DNA from: JAJDZL01 sp965220665
GTDB taxonomy: Bacteria > Pseudomonadota > Gammaproteobacteria > Arenicellales > JAJDZL01
Assembly (NCBI GenBank): GCA_965220665.1
Contig: CBDCQQ010000005.1
Location: 1,550,001 to 1,614,000 of the forward strand
Direction of reading: 5' to 3'
Length of the DNA stretch: 64,000 nt
The notes under the pieces are model-generated. The model was given only the letters and a program-made list of their open reading frames with translations, searched no databases and had not been told where the DNA came from. Of this stretch, positions 36,686 to 45,457 are shown piece by piece. The translations under genes were made by a program, and so were the position numbers. The number at the start of each line of letters is the position of its first letter. Within the stretch, counting starts at the first letter, position 1.

Positions 36686-37018
36686 GATACCGATGGCTAT
36701 TGACAGATTCAAGTATCTCGCAAATTAGAATTGCAAGACATACCTGGAAAGTTCAAGACTAAGTTTCTGGATTGTTTGGCAATTTAAATATTCTGATGTA
36801 TTTTGATTTGAAATATTGTCGATCAAGTAAAGATTGGTCATTCGAGCGATGCCATTAGATGATTGACTCCATGTATAGAGAAACAACTAAATTTAGATGG
36901 TGAGCGAATACTAGTTCGGAATGTTGACCCCGAAAGATGCCAAAACATCTTGTGCTAGGCTATCTTGCATTAAGTAACCAGTTTGACGACACTCAATTCG
37001 AGTTGTGACGATTGACGA
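36686..37018. other. Intergenic stretch, no gene seen
   Basis: It lies between convergent TA modules. GAGATAC and GTATCTC (36684-36720) could pair across about 20 bases just after the toxin stop, perhaps aiding termination. Nothing else is supported. Confidence 0.35.
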
Positions 37019-37393
37019 CTAGATCAAATCATCCACGGCGATACCGAGGGTAGTCGCAATGCGTTTTAGAGCTTTAACCGAACCGGGTTTCTTTCCAGTC
37101 TCGATATCAGACAGGTAGGACTGGGCGATACTGCTTTGAGTTGCAAGGCTGCTTGCGGTCAGACCGCGATACTCACGCCATACGCGAACCGGATGCACAC
37201 CGGCGGCAATGCGTTCAGCGAGTGCAAAAGGTACCAATTCCTCATCTGAATCTTCCAATACGCGATGGGCAACAGCGATGTCCATCTTGTCCTCGTCAAC
37301 GGCTACGCGCAACGCTTCGAATTCTTCGCTGGGTACGACGGTGTATTCCTTACCACCGAATGTGAGTGTCTGATAATTTTTGTTGGTGTTCAT
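37019..37393 (-). CDS. HigA-type XRE antitoxin
   Basis: The 124-residue protein has an N-terminal LTFGGKEYTVVPSEEFEALR region and a C-terminal helix-turn-helix (YRGLTASSLATQSSIAQSYLSDIETGKKPGSVKALKRIATTL). It is the same class as the antitoxin at 4845-5216. Its ATG overlaps the stop codon of an upstream RelE-type toxin frame, so it was second gene of a toxin-first operon. The toxin is disrupted, which leaves this antitoxin free-standing. Confidence 0.85.
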   Translation of the reverse strand: MNTNKNYQTLTFGGKEYTVVPSEEFEALRVAVDEDKMDIAVAHRVLEDSDEELVPFALAERIAAGVHPVRVWREYRGLTASSLATQSSIAQSYLSDIETGKKPGSVKALKRIATTLGIAVDDLI

Positions 37394-37648
37394 CTATATG
37401 CACGTCCACATGGAAGTATGTTGATGACAGTCATTGTTCTAGATTCGCTGTCGATAGTGTAGAGTACTCGTCAATCACTGATTCGCAGGCGTAAAATTCC
37501 ACTTCTTCGCAGAGTTTTGATATTGTTGTTCGGAGCGTGTGGATTAGTAGCTACCTGCTGAATCTTCCTTATCACTGTTTGTTTAGTATTACTAGGCATT
37601 CGATTAATTTGTCGCATTGCTGATTTCGTAATATTTTATTGTGAACAT
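37390..37648 (-). pseudogene. RelE/ParE-type toxin, inactivated
   Basis: Reverse-strand ATG 37646-37648 starts MFTIKYY. A one-base frameshift follows, then KSAMRQINRMPSNTKQTVIR and IQQVATNPHAPNNNIKTLRR. GILRLRISD then meets an in-frame TGA where Trp or Tyr is expected, and RVLYTIDSESRTMTVINILP and AYR close the frame at a TGA overlapping the antitoxin ATG. The fold and key basic residues of RelE are recognisable. Two separate lesions make it inactive. Confidence 0.78.
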
Positions 37649-37670
37649 GTGTATAGTATATCTATAAGAT

Positions 37671-37709
37671 TATAATTCTACAATATAATATCTCTAATAG
37701 AGAATTATA
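37671..37709. promoter_or_regulatory. Operator-like dyad between divergent TA loci
   Basis: TATAATTCT and AGAATTATA are perfect 9-bp inverted repeats separated by 21 bp. They sit in the very AT-rich gap between the leftward RelE/HigA locus and the rightward HigB/HigA locus. Such dyads are typical binding sites for HigA-type antitoxins, and either protein could use this one. Confidence 0.5.
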
Positions 37710-37741
37710 TTTCGGACCTCGATTTAATAGAAAATTGTGCA

Positions 37742-37802
37742 AATGGCGCATTGTTTTGCAATTGGCAATGATTGTTTGGTGAATTACGAGGGCTATCACT
37801 AA
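37742..37802 (+). pseudogene. HigB toxin C-terminal scrap
   Basis: Directly before the HigA ATG, short frames give WRIV and then FAIGNDCLVNYEGYH ending TAA, whose last A is the A of the HigA start codon. HigB toxins end in a 'WRIVF...G.A.DVE.VDYH' pattern with the same stop-start overlap. Only about 20 residues in two frames remain. Confidence 0.5.
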
Positions 37803-38107
37803 TGAATTTTCGCCAACATAACCTCCCACACCCTGGTGCGCTGATTCAGCGTACTTATATTGACCCTTTTAAGGAGATGATCGCAATCGGTATTGCAGAC
37901 AAATTGGGTGTGGCTCGCAGTACGTTTAGTCGGCTGTTGAACTGTAAGTCTAACGTTTCTCCGGAAATGGCTGTTCGCCTTTCCACAGTGCTTGGCGGCT
38001 CGCCTGAAAGTTGGCTGTCAGTACAACCGAGTTTTGATCTGCACAAAGCGCGTCAGATAGTTGACGCAAGCGCATTGGAACGCATTGACTTCAGTCAGGT
38101 TGAGTGA
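37802..38107 (+). CDS. higA: HigA-type XRE antitoxin (HigBA family)
   Basis: The 101-residue protein begins MNFRQHNLPHPGALIQRTYI and continues with the helix-turn-helix IGIADKLGVARSTFSRLLNCKSNVSPEMAVRLSTVLGGSPESWLSVQ. The PHPG...IR pattern and GGSPESWL are diagnostic of HigA. The adjacent toxin HigB survives only as a C-terminal scrap, so this is another orphan antitoxin. The AT-rich dyad at 37671-37709 lies upstream. Confidence 0.88.
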   Translation: MNFRQHNLPHPGALIQRTYIDPFKEMIAIGIADKLGVARSTFSRLLNCKSNVSPEMAVRLSTVLGGSPESWLSVQPSFDLHKARQIVDASALERIDFSQVE

Positions 38108-38154
38108 AAGAATCACAGGGAACAACACTACAATTCCTGAACATGTTGTATTCG

Positions 38155-38580
38155 TTATTCGATTCCAGTAAATGGATTGAGTAGTCGTACACCTGTATCT
38201 TTGAAATGAGAGGTATTTCTTGTAACCACACATAGATCATGCGTCAGTGCTGTAGCAGCGATTTGCTTGTCATGTGAATTCTGATGGTGAGGTACACGCA
38301 GACAGCCCCACACCTGTGCTTCGAGTTCAGTGAAAGAAAGGAGGTGATCGCGATACTTTCTCGTGACTTCCCCGAGCCATGATTCCAGCAGGTTTGCTTG
38401 ATCATGATCGCCACGATACCGGATCATTTCAACGCCGCGCCTCAACTCACCGATTGTTATGACGCTCAGATAGATTTGCTGGTTGTTTTTCGCCGTCTCT
38501 GACAAAAAAACCTGAACACCACTATTGATTTTCGACTTCTTTCGAAATTCGCTGACAATATCGGTGTCAAGTAAATACAC
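38155..38580 (-). CDS. FitB/VapC-type PIN toxin
   Basis: This 141-residue product was started at GTG 38578-38580 (VYLLDTDIVSEFRKK), matching the length and start of the FitB at 2855. Active-site acids lie in LLDTD, TIGELRRGVEM, and the C-terminal SHDKQIAATALTHDLCVVTRNTSHF. It ends GVRLLNPF as in the family. It overlaps the antitoxin stop by 14 bp. The module appears intact. Confidence 0.9.
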   Translation of the reverse strand: MYLLDTDIVSEFRKKSKINSGVQVFLSETAKNNQQIYLSVITIGELRRGVEMIRYRGDHDQANLLESWLGEVTRKYRDHLLSFTELEAQVWGCLRVPHHQNSHDKQIAATALTHDLCVVTRNTSHFKDTGVRLLNPFTGIE

Positions 38581-38800
38581 TGTTCGGAGACTCGTCTTCC
38601 ACGCGTGAAAAATCGTCATCACGTCCCACTGGCGGGATCGATTGAATGACTTCCGCAAAACTTTTTCTTTTAGGAGTCAACAACACATCTGCCAACAAAT
38701 TTCGATGTTCGGCTTCCGCGCTAATTCCTTTTCTTCCAGCTCGAAATTTCAAAGCTCTTACAATTTCGTCATCAACGTTTCGTACGATTAAATTTGCCAT
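38567..38800 (-). CDS. FitA-type antitoxin
   Basis: The 77-residue product begins MANLIVRNVDDEIVRALKFRAGRKGISAEAEHRNLLADVL, a FitA ribbon-helix-helix domain with the usual 'GxSAEAEHRxLL' motif. The tail FAEVIQSIPPVGRDDDFSRV would block the FitB active site. It is the first gene of the leftward FitAB operon. Confidence 0.9.
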   Translation of the reverse strand: MANLIVRNVDDEIVRALKFRAGRKGISAEAEHRNLLADVLLTPKRKSFAEVIQSIPPVGRDDDFSRVEDESPNSVFT

Positions 38801-38996
38801 CTATGCCTCCGCATGTATTGAAAATTGAGTTTTGCCAAAAACAGAACAGTATGATGTAATCAATGATATCATATGCGCGCGATCTATCACGTAAAATTTG
38901 CACTTATGTCTTCTCGTTCCAGAGTTTCTGGCGGAGACTTTCATTACATCGACTTTCAGAATTATCCCAACTTTTCCTTCAATTCGGAAAATTGAA

Positions 38997-39027
38997 GAGG
39001 CTTGATTTCCTCCTTCTGTGCCCACCA
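38997..39027 (+). repeat. tRNA-3'-end-like repeat, weak variant (copy 10)
   Basis: GAGGCTTGATTTCCTCCTTC followed by TGTGCCCACCA keeps the end GTGCCCACCA and the GAGG lead of copies 1 and 4. The middle has drifted. Confidence 0.45.
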
Positions 39028-39570
39028 AGTCAATTAATTTGACTCAATTGAACTCGCTGTACTAAATTCAAATTATGGCTATCTTGCTGCCATTACATAG
39101 CAATTTGATTTACTCTAAAGGACGTGTCACCGTTACCTTTATGTCCGTTGAGACTTCTCAGGAGAAATTCGATAGTAACATGCCTCAACCACTGAATTTC
39201 TCCTTTCACTAAGTGGGTGTCTCCATATATACACATGAATCTGACATCACGATGAACAGTGCGGATGCTTGGCGGGTATTTCCCCCGCCGAGTATGCCTG
39301 ATTTTCCAAGTCAAGCGGATTAACTTGATAACCAGCTGAATCAAGCTGGAGTGAAACAGCGAAGCAGCAGGAGCTCGACAGGACGAAATGCCGGATTGAT
39401 GGTATTAAATCTAATACAGTATCTTGGATGGTCTCAAGAACTGATACCACACTCGGTTGTGATCACTGGTACGCCAATCGATTAATTCAATGAAGGCAGA
39501 AAAATTGGCAGATACTCAGTATCGCAAAGCCGCAGTAAAAAAGGTTAATTAATGACACGACAGTTTAAAA
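39028..39570. other. Intergenic stretch, no gene seen
   Basis: About 540 bp with no supported frame or structural RNA. It leads into the GMC oxidoreductase gene. Confidence 0.35.
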
Positions 39571-41223
39571 ATGAAGTTTGACTACATCATCGTAGGTGCG
39601 GGATCAGCGGGTTCGGTACTGGCCGAACGACTGAGTTCAGAGACCAAAAATCGCGTTTTGCTGCTTGAAGCAGGCCCAGGCAACAAGGCGTTGTCGTTGA
39701 AAATACCCGCAGCGATGCTGGCTAATCTCAACAGCACAAAGCATAACTGGAGGTTTTTTGGCGAACCGGAGCCTGAGTTAAATGGTCGTCAACTACAGCA
39801 TGACCGGGGCAAAACGCTGGGCGGTTCTTCATCGATCAACGGGATGATTTTCATTCGCGGCCATGCGAAAGACTTTGACAGCTGGCAGCATGCTGGATGC
39901 GAAGATTGGGGATACGCAAACGTATTGCCATACTTCAAACGATTGGAGACCTACTCCGGCGGTGAGGATGAGTATCGAGGGGGAAGTGGACCTTTACAGG
40001 TTCATCGTCCTGTCCCGAATAATCCGCTCTTTTATGCCTTTCTGAAGTCCGGGGAACAGGCAGGCTATCCTCTTACCGATGACATCAACGGCTACACACA
40101 AGAGGGTTTTGGTCTACTGGACTCCTCCATCTTTCGCGGCGAACGTTGGAGTACGGCACGTGCCTATCTCGAACGTGTCCAAACACGACCCAATGTAACC
40201 ATACTGGCTGAAGCACACGTACAGAAAATTAACTTTGAAGGTGGTCGTACAATTGGAGTGACATATTATCAGAACGGTCAAAGTAAGACTGTGCAGGCGT
40301 ATCAGGAAGTAATACTTTCTGCGGGTGCTGTCGGTACGCCGCATTTACTGATGCTTTCGGGAATTGGGCCGGCTACGCATCTTCAGGAAATTGGCATTGA
40401 TGTTATACATGACCTACCCGGTGTAGGACAGAACCTGAACGACCACCCTGATTTTGTTTTGCAGTACGAATGTCTGAAGCCTGTCTCTCTTTGGCCGAAA
40501 ACCAGACTGGTTGGGCGCACCTTAGCCGGTTTACGCTGGCTGTTAACGAGACGAGGTACATGCGCATCCAATCAATTCGATGTAGTCGCTTGTATCCGCT
40601 CCGCTCCTGGAGTTGAGTATCCTGATCTTCAACTTACGATTACACCCATTGCTGTGGATAATCAGACCTGGAATCCGATCCAGAGGCATGCTTTCCAGAT
40701 TCACGTTGGCCTGATGCGAGCGTGCAGCCGCGGCAAGATTGAGCTTAGAAATTCTGACCCCTTCAGCCCACCACGCATTTTGGTAAATTACATGAAGGAT
40801 CCACGCGACAGGGATATGATGCGGAAAGGAATTCGCCTGGTGCGTGAACTTGTCGAACAGCCAGCATTCAGTGATTTATGCGGAAAGGAAATATTTCCAG
40901 GTGCAAGTGCACAAAGTAACGTAGATCTCGACAGCTTCATTGATTCACATTGCAATACTCAATGGCATTTGTCCTGTACCGCGAGAATGGGTACTAAAGA
41001 GGACAAAGGGGCGGTCGTCGATAGCCAGGGTAGGGTACATGGTCTACAGAGTCTGCGCGTAGTGGATGCATCGATAATGCCGTGCGTGACAAACGGTAAC
41101 ACAAATTGCCCCACCATTATGATTGCGGAAAAGATTAGTGACGCGATTTTGGGTATCGAACCATTGCCGGTTAACAATGCTGAAGTTTGGCAGAATCCAA
41201 ACTACTTCACCAGTCAGCGCTAA
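39571..41223 (+). CDS. GMC-family flavin oxidoreductase (choline/alcohol dehydrogenase-like)
   Basis: The 550-residue enzyme has the N-terminal FAD-binding fold FDYIIVGAGSAGSVLAERLS and the GMC signature 1 RGKTLGGSSSINGMIFIRGH. Signature 2 is SAGAVGTPHLLMLSGIGP. The C-terminal domain has CNTQWHLSCTARMG with the active-site His, and GNTNCPTIMIAEKISD. Relatives oxidise choline, alcohols or related polyols with FAD. The substrate cannot be told from sequence, since no betaine aldehyde dehydrogenase is adjacent. It is full length. Confidence 0.92.
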   Translation: MKFDYIIVGAGSAGSVLAERLSSETKNRVLLLEAGPGNKALSLKIPAAMLANLNSTKHNWRFFGEPEPELNGRQLQHDRGKTLGGSSSINGMIFIRGHAKDFDSWQHAGCEDWGYANVLPYFKRLETYSGGEDEYRGGSGPLQVHRPVPNNPLFYAFLKSGEQAGYPLTDDINGYTQEGFGLLDSSIFRGERWSTARAYLERVQTRPNVTILAEAHVQKINFEGGRTIGVTYYQNGQSKTVQAYQEVILSAGAVGTPHLLMLSGIGPATHLQEIGIDVIHDLPGVGQNLNDHPDFVLQYECLKPVSLWPKTRLVGRTLAGLRWLLTRRGTCASNQFDVVACIRSAPGVEYPDLQLTITPIAVDNQTWNPIQRHAFQIHVGLMRACSRGKIELRNSDPFSPPRILVNYMKDPRDRDMMRKGIRLVRELVEQPAFSDLCGKEIFPGASAQSNVDLDSFIDSHCNTQWHLSCTARMGTKEDKGAVVDSQGRVHGLQSLRVVDASIMPCVTNGNTNCPTIMIAEKISDAILGIEPLPVNNAEVWQNPNYFTSQR

Positions 41224-41394
41224 CAAACATTCATGGAATAGAGAAGAGATAATTAATTGGGTAAGTAACGGTAGGAAGCAGTCAACAGTCACTACGCCGA
41301 TACTCTTGGGCCGATAGGTTCCTCATATACTGACGGTAATCCAATTACTCCCAATTAAGCATGTAGAGCGAAGCGGGGAACAACCCAATCAACA

Positions 41395-41931
41395 ATGCGA
41401 GAAAAGCGCCCCAAGGAAAGTGATGCTGTTTACAGTCCATACGACTTGATTGATCACGCAAAATCGCTGCAGCAAGTTGCGAATCATTTGAATGAGAGTA
41501 TGGATCCCAAACTTGGTGGCAAACTCTTTAAAGGTATGTTTATTGCTGTCCCGGTGCTTATGACCTTGGCTGTTGAAATTGCATTAAAGGCACTGCAATG
41601 CCAAGATGGTAAGGAAGATATTGACCGAAAACACAATTTAGTGGAATTGTTCCGGGGCGTGAATGAAGATACTCAAGCCCGTCTAAAAGTGCGAGTTCCA
41701 TCAGTTCTGGATCCTGTCAGTTTGAAGTTACGTGTTCAGGACTATATTCCAGTAGGAGCGGGAATTGAGAAAGTACTTGAGTATCACCAAAACACATTCA
41801 TGGATTGGCGGTATTTATATGAAAAAGGGGGTGCAAATAGTTGCTATGTACCTGAACTCAACAAAGTCCTCACAGCCATAATCGAGACCTATGAAGAGAG
41901 AGATAACGTAGAAACAACATTGAAAGATTGA
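41395..41931 (+). CDS. HEPN-like helical protein
   Basis: The 178-residue protein of alpha-helical character contains AVPVLMTLAVEIALKALQCQDGKEDIDRKHNLVELFRGV and FMDWRYLYEKG. The 'LE.ALKAL....HNL..LF..L' pattern followed by 'WRYLYE' recurs in HEPN-like proteins of unknown function. The catalytic R-x4-6-H motif is not evident. It is isolated between the GMC gene and a VOC gene. Confidence 0.5.
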   Translation: MREKRPKESDAVYSPYDLIDHAKSLQQVANHLNESMDPKLGGKLFKGMFIAVPVLMTLAVEIALKALQCQDGKEDIDRKHNLVELFRGVNEDTQARLKVRVPSVLDPVSLKLRVQDYIPVGAGIEKVLEYHQNTFMDWRYLYEKGGANSCYVPELNKVLTAIIETYEERDNVETTLKD

Positions 41932-42053
41932 CTGAGGACAGCGAATCGTAGATTAGCCGACAGACTTCAGTCACCGTGTTCAAGAGCACCAAGTTGCCGC
42001 TGATCAAGTTCTGTTTTCAGTTAGGCTTGAAGTTTTTAGAGGAGTTTAGATCA

Positions 42054-42419
42054 ATGTCAACAGCGATTAGCCAAATTATTCTTTACACTAAACGCATTGA
42101 AGAAATGACGGAATTCTATGAACAGTATTTCGGATATTCTGTGAACCATTTTGAGAATGACCAATTGATTGAACTGGTTCATTCGAAGCATTCAGTCAAA
42201 TTGCTACTTCATCCTTCTGGAAAAGGTACGAAAGAAGGCCAAGTGTGCGTGAAGTTGGTATTTGACGTTGAAGATGTTCCGGCCTTCTGCAAAAAGGCTC
42301 GCAGGAAGGGATTGGAATTCGGCCCAATTCACAAAGCCAAAGGTTATGTATTTGCCAATGCAAAAGATCCTTCTAAGAATTCTATTTCAGTTTCGAGTCG
42401 CGCATTTCGCAATGGATGA
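42054..42419 (+). CDS. VOC/glyoxalase-fold protein
   Basis: The 121-residue product begins AISQIILYTKRIEEMTEFYEQYFGY and continues IELVHSKHSVKLLLHPSGKG, VCVKLVFDVEDVPAFCKKAR and YVFANAKDPSKNSISVSSR. These are the two beta-alpha-beta-beta-beta modules of the vicinal oxygen chelate superfamily. The metal ligands of glyoxalase I are not all conserved, so a binding or dioxygenase-like role is open. GAGGAG sits just before ATG 42054. Confidence 0.8.
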   Translation: MSTAISQIILYTKRIEEMTEFYEQYFGYSVNHFENDQLIELVHSKHSVKLLLHPSGKGTKEGQVCVKLVFDVEDVPAFCKKARRKGLEFGPIHKAKGYVFANAKDPSKNSISVSSRAFRNG

Positions 42420-42497
42420 TGATTTCAATTTTCTAGTTCTTAGTGAAACTTGAATAGGTGAGCAATTGAGAAAATATTTGAAAATTTCGTTTTACCA

Positions 42498-42528
42498 AGG
42501 TTCGAATTGATTCCAGTCGTGCTCACCA
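42498..42528 (+). repeat. tRNA-3'-end-like repeat, variant (copy 11)
   Basis: AGGTTCGAATTGATTCCAGT followed by CGTGCTCACCA has the canonical TTCGAAT loop sequence and a CACCA end. It lies about 55 bp before the ISAzo13 element. Confidence 0.5.
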
Positions 42529-42750
42529 TCGCAATTGATGCGGATTTTCGACAGCGGTCATTGCTTAGCAATATATTGATCTAAGGGCTGGCGAATAAAT
42601 AACTTGCAAATATTGGCTCTCATTTAGCCGTATTTTGGGCAGATCACCCCGATCTGCCATATACACGCCACCGTTTTACTCGAACTGGTGTGTATCCGAT
42701 CGTCGATTTTATACAATATTCGCATTACCGACCGATGCGGATGGCTTTAT

Positions 42751-42790
42751 TATGACATAATGAGATATACGAATGTACCATTATGTCATA
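42751..42790. promoter_or_regulatory. Perfect 12-bp dyad upstream of the transposase frame
   Basis: TATGACATAATG and CATTATGTCATA are perfect inverted repeats separated by 16 bp, ending 11 bp before the first ATG of the IS. The position suits an operator that lets the element control its own transposase. Confidence 0.6.
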
Positions 42791-42801
42791 TAGGAACCGC
42801 C

Positions 42802-43743
42802 ATGAGAACCCATACTTTCACCACACAGCCCGTCATCGAGCTGCTGCATCATCACATCGTGGCCTCTTTGCCGGAAATTGCAGCCGCACTCGGCTCGCCC
42901 AGCCACCGCACGGTGTGCCGCAAACTCGTACAGGCCGGCTGCCGTTCCAGTTATTCGCACTGCGGACGCTACTACACGCTGGATGAACTGGCCGGCTACG
43001 ACGAATACGGCCTTTGGAATCATGACGGCATCCGTTTCTCGAGCCGCGGCTCGCTGATGTCAACAGCCGCGTATCTGACCCACAACTCAAGTGCCGGGTA
43101 TCGGGCCCGCGAGCTGAGCGGGCTGGTCGGCGTTGAGGCATACGGCACGCTGTATAAACTCACCCGGGACGGACGCGTGGTCCGGGCCGAGGCGGACGGT
43201 CATATTGTGTATTGCAGTGTGGATCCGGTGCAGCGCAAAAAGCAGCTGCATGCCCGGCAGATCCTCAGTGCGGACGGATTGCCTGAGTTGCCGTCGGATG
43301 TCTATCGGGACAACCGTGTGGACACCGCGGCAGCGGCGCTGTTCGGTCTGCTGGATGAGCGTCAGCGGCGGCTGTTTGCCGGACTGGAGTCGCTGCGTTA
43401 CGGTCATGGCGGGGACCGAAGGGTGGCCAGCGCTTTGGGAATCTCCGCAGCGACGGTTGCAACCGGTCGCCGACAGCTGTTGACAGGCGGGTTGGATCCG
43501 AATCGCATCCGGCAGCCTGGCGGCGGACGCAGGGCCGTTGAAAAAAAACGCTGGCCTGATCGGGCTGCTCACTCAACTGATGGAAGACGACACGGCTGGC
43601 TGTCCGGTCAGCGGGCAGTTATGGACCCGGCGAACCACAGAAACCGTTGCACGGCAACTGGCTCATTATGGGATTGTCATTGGTGCGCGCACGGTTTCAC
43701 GGCTGCTGAAGTCGATCGGTTATGCGCTCCGCGTGAACCATAA
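42802..43743 (+). CDS. ISAzo13 transposase, first frame with N-terminal extension
   Basis: From ATG 42802 (TAGGAACC upstream) the frame begins with helix-rich, winged-helix-like segments (VIELLHHHIVASLPEIAAAL then GSPSHRTVCRKLVQAGCRSS). It then enters the start of the ISAzo13 transposase (FAGLESLRYGHGGDRRVASA, LGISAATVATGRRQLLTGG). At an A8 run (43541-43548) the coding continues in the +1 frame, while this frame runs on nonsensically to 43743. A ribosomal or transcriptional slip at A8 would join the two parts into one transposase. Confidence 0.7.
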   Translation: MRTHTFTTQPVIELLHHHIVASLPEIAAALGSPSHRTVCRKLVQAGCRSSYSHCGRYYTLDELAGYDEYGLWNHDGIRFSSRGSLMSTAAYLTHNSSAGYRARELSGLVGVEAYGTLYKLTRDGRVVRAEADGHIVYCSVDPVQRKKQLHARQILSADGLPELPSDVYRDNRVDTAAAALFGLLDERQRRLFAGLESLRYGHGGDRRVASALGISAATVATGRRQLLTGGLDPNRIRQPGGGRRAVEKKRWPDRAAHSTDGRRHGWLSGQRAVMDPANHRNRCTATGSLWDCHWCAHGFTAAEVDRLCAPREP

Positions 43744-44497
43744 GCGCATCGCTTCATGTTCACCTCTGCAGCGGGATGAACAGTTTCAGAAGATTGCCGG
43801 CATCCGCAGTGAATGCCAGCATCAGGGTATCCCGCTGATTAGTGTTGACAGCAGGAAGAAAGAACTGGTCGGGCGGTTTAAAAATCCTGGCGCCAAGTGG
43901 GGACGGACGCCAGAGCCTGTCAACGATCATGATTTCCGTTCACTCGCCGACGGAATTGTCGTGCCTTATGGCATTTACGATCTGCAGGCCAATGCTGGAA
44001 GTTTCTATGTGGGCTGTTCGCACGACACGCCGCAGTTTGCGGTCGATTGCATTGCCCAATGGTGGCAGTCTGAAGGTCTCGAGCGATATCCCGATGCCAC
44101 TGAGATCGTGATTCTCGCAGATGCCGGGGGCAGCAACGGCTGTCGGCCCCGCGCCTGGAAATTCAATCTGCAGCACCTCGTTGCCGATCCGTTCAACATT
44201 CAGGTCACGGTGGCTCACTATCCTTCCGGCGCATCAAAATGGAATCCCATTGAACACCGCCTTTTCTCTGAGGTGTCCAAACATTGGGCGGGCGTGGTGC
44301 TGGAGCACGTTGATGTCATCCTTCAATACCTGAGGACGACGACAACCCAAACGGGCCTGAGCGTCACCGCGCATTTGGTGGAAACCGTTTACGACAAAGG
44401 CATTAAAATCACCGATCAGCAGATGAAAGCACTCAATTGTGTCAATGACAAACATATTCCGCAGTGGAATTACACCATCAAGCCCACATCTTATTAA
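43538..44497 (+). CDS. ISAzo13 transposase, catalytic frame
   Basis: From the A8 slip site the frame encodes KKNAGLIGLLTQLMEDDTAG and RTVSRLLKSIGYALRVNHKR. The DDE core shows IPLISVDSRKKELVGRFKN, VILADAGGSNGCRPRAWK and WNPIEHRLFSEVSKHWAG, characteristic of ISAzo13. The only start codon of its own is TTG 43538 with no ribosome-binding site, so expression through frameshifting is more likely. Confidence 0.85.
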   Translation: MKKNAGLIGLLTQLMEDDTAGCPVSGQLWTRRTTETVARQLAHYGIVIGARTVSRLLKSIGYALRVNHKRIASCSPLQRDEQFQKIAGIRSECQHQGIPLISVDSRKKELVGRFKNPGAKWGRTPEPVNDHDFRSLADGIVVPYGIYDLQANAGSFYVGCSHDTPQFAVDCIAQWWQSEGLERYPDATEIVILADAGGSNGCRPRAWKFNLQHLVADPFNIQVTVAHYPSGASKWNPIEHRLFSEVSKHWAGVVLEHVDVILQYLRTTTTQTGLSVTAHLVETVYDKGIKITDQQMKALNCVNDKHIPQWNYTIKPTSY

Positions 44498-44674
44498 CGA
44501 CCCGATTTCACCCGTCGCCGACTAAATCCATCAAGTTATTTTTGCGCCAACCCTAAATCTATAGAAGTCATAAGTGTTTGCAACTACACACATCATTCAG
44601 TCCAAAAGAGGTGGACTGGAATCTATCTTTTCCAATTTAGTTATTTTGACAAAAGTTAAACCTGGAGGAATTTG

Positions 44675-45160
44675 ATGAAAAAAATTCTACTCACTATGAG
44701 CATTTTTATGTGTTTTCTGAGCAGCGGATCTTCTCTAGCGGACGAAGAATCGCAGAAGGAAAACATTGTTTCGAAACACATGGTGGCGCAGGCAATTCTG
44801 ACAGCTCACTACATTGATGCCGCGCTGAAAGCGGGAATGGACACTGCCGCGATTAATGCGACACTAGCCAGTGTAGCGGAACAATCAGTTATTTCAGAAT
44901 TCTGGATCAGTGATGAACAGGGTAATATAGAGTTCACCAATATCGGTGGAACATCATTCAGCTTTCCTACCGATCCTGAGGCTGATTCTCAGGCAGCACC
45001 GTTTGCCACTCTCCTTAGTGGTGTCGAAACCATAGTTATTCAGAATACTCAACCACGCGAATTGGAAGGTGCGTTGTTTAAATATGTTGGCGTTGCAGGC
45101 GTTGACAAGTTACGTATAGTCCAAGTTGGGATTTCTGATTCGGAGATGACCGAGCAATAG
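44675..45160 (+). CDS. Exported cache-like sensor/binding protein
   Basis: The 161-residue protein has a signal peptide (MKKILLTMSIFMCFLSSGSSLADEE). A small periplasmic domain follows: AILTAHYIDAALKAGMDTAA, ISEFWISDEQGNIEFTN, and FKYVGVAGVDKLRIVQVGI. This is the strand-turn pattern of single-cache ligand-binding domains. CTGGAGGAATTTG precedes the ATG. It lies upstream of a TRAP transporter operon on the same strand and may bind a related small carboxylate. That functional link is inferred only from position. Confidence 0.7.
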   Translation: MKKILLTMSIFMCFLSSGSSLADEESQKENIVSKHMVAQAILTAHYIDAALKAGMDTAAINATLASVAEQSVISEFWISDEQGNIEFTNIGGTSFSFPTDPEADSQAAPFATLLSGVETIVIQNTQPRELEGALFKYVGVAGVDKLRIVQVGISDSEMTEQ

Positions 45161-45457
45161 TATGTCGGTAATCTTGATGACCAATTAATCTCAAATTACC
45201 ACGAGCAAAGTCTTCTACTATCTGACTAAGAATTCAGAATATCAGTCGTGTTGAGTGCTTAATTGACAATTGTTATTCGTATAAAAATTTCCTGTTGATC
45301 AAGGCGATTGTCGAGAACCACTGGGCACTTTACAGGCTTTATATTGTGAATGGAACTTATGCTATACTCTTGCTTTCGGATTGAATTTCCTGATCAGTCT
45401 GGTTAAGGGTTTCCACAAATCAATTTTCTCAATCAAATTTTTATGTGAGGATATGAA
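45161..45457. other. Intergenic region upstream of the TRAP operon
   Basis: No gene. TATACT near 45364 could be a -10 element for dctP, but a matching -35 is unclear. GTGAGGATATGAA at 45446-45457 supplies the ribosome-binding site. Confidence 0.35.

Larger units (their letters stand above)
42585..44553 (+). mobile_element. ISAzo13-family insertion sequence
   Basis: Imperfect terminal inverted repeats were found at 42583-42606 (AAGGGCTGGCGAATAAATAA and CTTG) and 44532-44555, with 20 of 24 bases matching. A TAA target duplication flanks GGG...CCC on both sides (42582-42584 and 44554-44556). The element is about 1969 bp, GC-richer than its surroundings, and carries two overlapping frames. It is apparently complete. 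Confidence 0.8.

Noticed and set aside
43133..43483. Extra frames inside the ISAzo13 element on both strands
   Set aside because: They overlap the transposase frames and contain no recognisable motif.
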